From the NCBI GenBank assembly GCA_963575745.1, contig CAUYUJ010015291.1, positions 233,639 to 263,638 of the forward strand: 30,000 bases of DNA. Reading direction: 5' to 3'. Positions 26,151-30,000 of this stretch are shown here, one piece after another. Position 1 is the stretch's first letter. The number at the start of each line of letters is the position of its first letter. The DNA is from Prorocentrum cordatum (lineage: Eukaryota; Sar; Dinophyceae; Prorocentrales; Prorocentraceae). A program made the position numbers and the translations under genes. Under the pieces are notes generated by a model, which was not told the origin of the DNA, searched no databases, and saw nothing but the letters and a program-made list of their open reading frames with translations.

Positions 26151-26564
26151 GTGTGCCGCGCTGTCGACCCGCGTAAGACGCGGTGTAAGGTCGCTGCGTC
26201 ATCGTGCGGATGACTCGTTTTTTTCGTTGCTCGGGTGGTGCGCCGCGCTGACGGCCCGCGAAAGCCGCGGCGTAATGTCGCTGTGCCATCGTTCGTAAAA
26301 CCAGTTTTTGGTTCGTCGCTCAGGTTGGTATGCCGCGGTGGCAGCCCGCGCAAGCCGCGGCGCAGGGCCTTTTTTTGTTCATCATGCGAAAGACCAGTTT
26401 CTTGCGGTCGTCGCTCAGGTTGGTGTGGTGCGCTGGTTGCCGCGTAAGAGTAATACCAGTTGCTTGCGTCGATCAGGTAGTGTGCTGCGCTGGCCCGGGC
26501 AAGCCACGGCGAAAGGTCGCTATGCCATCCTGCGCAAGACCCGTTTTTGCCCGTCGCTCAGGTG
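26151..26564. repeat. Tandem repeat of about 90 bp with an internal CCGCG stem
   Basis: Units start GTGTGCCGCGCTG-like at about 26151, 26238, 26328, 26423 and 26480 (spacings 87, 90, 95 and 57, then 85 to the end). Each has CCCGCG, three or four bases, (C)CGCGG, then CGCT, CATC, a T-rich run and GTCGCTCAGGT. The better copies carry a short GC hairpin. Non-coding. Confidence 0.8.
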
Positions 26565-26843
26565 GTGGGCGCCGAGCACGCCGCCTGGCTGCGGCCGCTG
26601 CGGCGCTGGCTGCGCGACGCAGCCGACGGAGCGGGGCCCGACGCTGGCGCCGCCGGGGCGGCAGCTGCGGAACCGAGCGCGCTGGTGGCCGCTGGCGGCC
26701 CCGGCGGCGCGCCAGGCTCGCTGTCGCTTGCGCCGCCGCGCGCAGGCAGCGGCCGCGGCGCCTCCGTCGCCTGGCTGGGCGAGGGCGAGGGCGAGGCGGA
26801 CGCGTCTGGCAGCGGCGCCTGCGGCGACGGCCGGGAGGAATGA
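26562..26843 (+). CDS. Possible terminal exon or ORF fragment, Ala/Gly-rich
   Basis: After CTCAG at the end of the tandem array a frame opens as VVGAEHAAWLRPLRRWLRDA and runs about 90 residues to TGA, ending ASGSGACGDGREE. It is very rich in Ala, Gly, Glu and Arg and about three-quarters G+C at DNA level. There is no ATG at its start, so if real it would be the 3' exon of a larger gene, joined after the AG at 26561-26562. The foldback FB1 lies directly behind the stop. No family is recognised; chance openness in GC-rich DNA is a serious alternative. Confidence 0.22.
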   Translation: MVGAEHAAWLRPLRRWLRDAADGAGPDAGAAGAAAAEPSALVAAGGPGGAPGSLSLAPPRAGSGRGASVAWLGEGEGEADASGSGACGDGREE

Positions 26844-26851
26844 AAGTGAAC

Positions 26852-27150
26852 CACTTGGATCACCGCGGGGGGTGCAAAGGGGATAGGGGGAGCTTGAGTG
26901 GATGCTGCGTAGAGTCGTATCTGGCCCAACCTGTAGCATATAGGTAGGTTGCAAGTGCCCTAAGTGGCTTTGGGTGGTACAGATCCGGGCTAAGTGGGCT
27001 CCGCCCACTTAGCGGAGTTACCCACATCCCCCTCAGCAAGTTAGGTCACCTGTAACCCGTTTATATCCCAGGTGCGGCCAGATAAATCCACCTGAGCATC
27101 CACTTGTAACCCGCTTTACCCCCTTGACAACCACCGCGGTGACCCAAGTA
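26852..27150. mobile_element. Foldback element FB1, copy 2
   Basis: The arms pair almost end to end. ACTTGGATCACCGCGG (26853) pairs with CCGCGGTGACCCAAGT (ending 27149), GAGTGGATGCT with AGCATCCACTT, and TATCTGGCC, then CCTG, with CAGG, then GGCCAGATA. The centre is the perfect 11-bp stem GCTAAGTGGGC (26989-26999) around loop TCC. It shares ordered blocks with copy 1 (GTAGCATAT, GGTTGCAAG, TCTGGCC, CCAGGTNCGGCCAGA). No ORF or clear target duplication. Confidence 0.8.
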
Positions 27151-27436
27151 GCAATGGGCCGCTGCCGCTGGGAGCACGTCAGTGTGCTATTCCTTCGTTG
27201 TTACCTCAGCCCTTTGGTTTCTTTACCCTGAGGTCCGACGTTGCGACAGAAAGCAACGCGACAAATAACGGTCGGAACCCTGTGCCCATCTTTCTGCGGC
27301 AGTGTCTGAACCGGATCGATCCGTGAGGGTCCTGGGCTCCCGAAGCAGGCGGGAACGCCCGGTGTGACGATTTGCGACGCGCAGATCTCAGGCTTCCCAG
27401 ACCCCCCACGTCGTGATGAGTCCCAACCATTATATG
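27151..27436. repeat. Dispersed repeat C, copy 3, with flanks
   Basis: The repeat covers about 27275-27395: CCCATCTTTCTGCGGC, GAGGGTCCTGGG, GGGAACGCCCGG, then CAGATCTCAGG. The rest of the interval shows nothing recognisable. Confidence 0.5.
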
Positions 27437-28758
27437 GTGTTGGGTCCTCGCGTTGAAGAGAGCAGCGCCCCGCGTCGCACACCTCCCGCTCCCTCGTCCC
27501 TTTCCCCATGTTGGCACACCCGTCACGCGCTTCGTGACTCTATAGGGAGCTCCACCGAAGGCTCCAGGGGTGACGTTGGCATGCTTCCGCGCCACCCAGT
27601 ACAGAGTTTCGTGGCCCCACAGAGAGCTCGACCGAAGGACCCAGAGGTGCCGTTCGCATGCGTCCGCGTCACCCAGTACAGCGTTTCGTGGGCCCCTCAG
27701 GGAGTTCCACCGAAGGCGCCAGAAGCGATGCTCGCATGCGTCCGCGCCGCCCAGTACAGAGCTTCGTGGCCCTATACGGAGCTCCACCTTCGGCCCCAGT
27801 GGCGACGCTCGCATGCGTCCGCACCACCCAGTGCAGCGCCTCGTGGCTCCATAAATAGCTCCACCGATGGCCCCAGTGGCGACGTCCGCATGCGTGCCAC
27901 CCAGTGCAGCGCTTCGGAGCCCCATAATGAGCCTCACCGAAGGTCTCAGTGGCAGGGTTCGCATGGCGGCACCGCACCCGTTTCGTCACACCCCTCATAC
28001 GCTTCGTGCCCCCACAGGGAGCCCCACCGAAGGCCCCAGTGGCAGCATCCATTGCGGCATACCCCTCACACGTTTCCTGCCCCCAACTGCACCCATCCCC
28101 CACCCTCACACGTTTCGTGGCCATACGGGGAACTCCGCCGAAGGCCCCAGTTGCAGGGTTCGCATGGCGCCGCCGCACCCATGTCAGCACCCGCCTTAAA
28201 CACGTCTCGTGGCCCCAGAGGGAACTACACCGAAGGCCCCAGTGGCAGAGTTCGCACGGCGCCACCGCACCCATGCCGGCACCACCCTCACACGCTTCGT
28301 GGTCCTACAGGGAGCCCGACCGAGGGCCCCCCTGGCAGGGTTCGCATTGCGCCACTGCGCCCAAATCGGCGCGACCCTCACACGTTTCTTGGCCCCATGG
28401 GAGCTCTTCCAGGGATCCCAGAGGCAGTGTTCGCATGACGCCACCGCACCCAATTCGACGCACCCTTCACACGCTTCATGGCCCCATATGGAGCCCCACC
28501 GAGGGCTCCAGTGGGATGGTTCGCATGGCGCCACCGCGCCCATTTCGGCACCCCTCACACGATTTGTGGTTCCATAGGGAGCCCCACCGAAGGTTCCACT
28601 GGCCAGGTTCGCATAGCGCCACCGCGCCCCTCACCCCCTTCACACGCTTCGTGGCCCCACAGGGGGTTCCACCGAGGGTCCCAATGGCTGGGTTCGCATA
28701 GCGCCACCGCGCCCATGTCGGCTCACCCTTGCACGCTTCATGGTCCCCGCGGGAGTTG
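27437..28758. repeat. Degenerate tandem array, 78-bp then 87-90-bp units, with leader
   Basis: A leader (27437-27510: GGGTCC, AGCAGCGCCCCGCGTC, pyrimidine-rich) precedes units that start CGCTTCGTGGCCCCA. Early units (27528-27912) repeat every ~78 bp and contain CCACCCAGTACAG; later ones repeat every 87-90 bp and contain GGTTCGCATGGCGCCACCGC and a CCCTCACACG spacer. Shared core: GGGAGCTCCACCGAAGGCCC. Long ORFs on both strands come from the repeat. There are about 15 units in this block. Confidence 0.85.
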
Positions 28759-28985
28759 CCCCTCTCTCATCCCACCTGCCTTGCAGTTCTCGCACCCGCA
28801 TGTGGTTGGGTCATTGGCCAGGTGAATTGTTCCCTACCGTCCTGTGGGTTTAGGTCCCCATTTTGCAGAGGCAGCGCCCCGCGTCACTTCCTCCTCCTTC
28901 CTCCTCCTCCTCATCCTCTTCCCATCTCCTCTCGTCGTCATCATCAGCATTGTCAGCGTCATTAGCGTTACCAGATGGTCAGCAC
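28759..28985. repeat. Interruption of the array carrying a second leader
   Basis: Unrelated sequence to about 28848, then GGGTTTAGGTCCCC, AGAGGCAGCGCCCCGCGTCA and a TCCTCC run, matching the leader at 27437-27510, then CATCATCAG triplets. The array resumes right after, so leader and array seem to have been duplicated together. Confidence 0.65.
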
Positions 28986-29704
28986 ATTCCTCACGCATTT
29001 CGCGGCCCCATAAGGAGCTCCACCGAGGGCCCCAGTGGCAGGGTCCGCATGGCGCCACCGCACCCATGACGGCACCCCCCTCACACGTTTCGTGGCCCTA
29101 CAGGAAGCCCCACCGAGGGCTCCAGTGGCAGGATTCGTTTGACGCCACCGCACCGGATCCGGCTTCACTTTCGCACGTTTCTTGGCCTTACAGCCCCACC
29201 GAAGGCATCAGTGGCAGAGTTCGCATGGCGCCACCGCATCCATGTCGGCACACCCCTCGCACGTTTCATGGCCCCGTGACGAGCTCCACAGAAGGTTCCA
29301 GTGGGAGAGTTCGCATGGCGCCTTGGCGCCACCGCGCCTATTTCCGCATACCCTTCACATGTTTCGTGCCCCTCCACAGGGAGCTCGACCGAAGGCACCA
29401 GTGACATGGTTCGCATGCCGCCACCTCACCCGTTTGGGCATGTTGTTGTTGTCATACGCTTCGCGGCCCCAAAAGAACTCCGCCGACGGCCCCAGCGGCA
29501 GGGTTCGCATGGTGCCACCGAAGACATGACGGCACAACTTTACACGTTTCGTTGCCCCACATGGAGTTCACCGAGGGCCCACGAAGCAGGGTTCGCATGG
29601 TGCCACCGAAGACATGCTGGCACACCCTTACACGTTTCGTCGCCCCACAGGGAACTCCACCGAGGGCCTTAGCGACAGGGTTCACATGGCGCCACCGCAC
29701 ACCC
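28986..29704. repeat. Second block of the 87-98-bp tandem array
   Basis: About eight units starting near 28994, 29086, 29174, 29260, 29358, 29456, 29543 and 29630, with CGTTTCGTGGCCCC, CTCCACCGA and GGTTCGCATGGCGCCACCGC. It ends ACACCCCAGAATATA. Confidence 0.85.
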
Positions 29705-29775
29705 CAGAATATACCCCCACGTACGTCGTATTCCGGCCGATAGCGACCCAATCCGGGACCTTCCATCCGGACTTT
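29705..29775. other. Short unassigned spacer
   Basis: No gene or repeat recognised between the array and the next tandem repeat. Confidence 0.4.
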
Positions 29776-30000
29776 AAAAAGTCAATACAAAGTGGCAGTT
29801 TTTCTTCTCAACATCGTCTTTCTTGTCGTCGACGATGCGACAAGCGTGGCAGGAATGGGACGCGGCGCGCATCGCGCGCGGCAGTCAATCTGGGCCCGCC
29901 CACCCTGACTGTAAAAAATCAATACAAAGTCTCCGTTTTTTCCTCTCAGCATGGCCTGCCTTGTCGCCGACGGTGCAAAATATGCGGCAGGAATGGGACG
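29776..30000. repeat. ~137-bp direct repeat, running off the window
   Basis: Copy 1 (29776-29867) and copy 2 (29913-30000) share AAAAAGTCAATACAAAGT, TTTTTCTTCTCAACAT, CTTGTCGTCGACGATGC and GGCAGGAATGGGACG in order. An inverted repeat CTTGTCG...CGACAAG lies at 29823-29845. The array probably continues beyond the window. Confidence 0.75.

Noticed and set aside
27413-28438. 341-residue ORF over the tandem array
   Set aside because: Both strands and several frames are open through the degenerate repeat, and the translation shows no domain.
27528-29704. tRNA-derived SINE array (GGTTCGCAT resembles a B box)
   Set aside because: The conserved A of the B box is C, the A-box candidate mismatches, the spacing is short, and no cloverleaf forms.
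26151-29704. CRISPR arrays
   Set aside because: Repeats are long, degenerate and contiguous with no constant repeat/unique spacer pattern, and the DNA is eukaryotic.

Overview
The window looks like nuclear DNA from a dinoflagellate. The decisive evidence is at 14086-14107, which matches the 22-nt dinoflagellate spliced leader (DinoSL) exactly and is followed by two 15-nt relict leaders. Supporting evidence is the very GC-rich accessory DNA, long trinucleotide arrays, several LINE-type retroelements and no bacterial gene organisation. No ordinary host gene could be recognised with confidence. Species is not determined.

Layout. 1-1550: foldback repeats (FB1 copy 1, FB2 copies) and unassigned DNA. 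1552-2335: a nested GGA/GAA/AAT/GAA/GGA array. 2343-4868: a decayed retroelement remnant with a zinc-binding N-terminal module and a retroelement-type C-terminal module, apparently without its reverse transcriptase (RT). 4869-5338: (GGA)n. 5339-11254, minus strand: a decayed LINE with zinc ribbon, endonuclease, RT, RNase H and C-terminal zinc finger, bounded on its other side by (GGA)n again at 11255-11360. 11361-12700: dispersed repeats. 12708-13135: (CTC)n then (CAT)n. 13136-13883: 3' end of another LINE. 13938-14086: (CAT)n. 14086-19133: an almost intact LINE with an L1-like layout. 19134-19555: (ATC)n. 19843-25000: microsatellites, minisatellites and three related cassettes. 25040-27400: more dispersed and foldback repeats, including FB1 copy 2. 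27437-29704: a degenerate 78-90 bp tandem array. From 29776 to the window end: a second tandem repeat.

The main story is the LINE at 14.1-19.1 kb. Its 5' end is a full spliced leader plus two relict leaders, so its ancestral RNA was trans-spliced, reverse transcribed and reinserted at least three times. ORF1 (coiled coil plus RRM-like), the endonuclease and the RT all lie in one reading frame, separated only by two TAG codons. No AUG precedes the endonuclease after the first TAG. The element sits inside a (CAT)n array. The other retroelement copies here are likewise bounded on both sides by one trinucleotide repeat, which suggests microsatellite targeting.

A second theme is non-coding foldback DNA: two ~300-bp hairpin elements of one family 27 kb apart, a second ~155-bp family, a third 205-bp hairpin, and perfect palindromes of 38 and 26 bp. 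Family assignments come from motifs read by eye; no database search was run.
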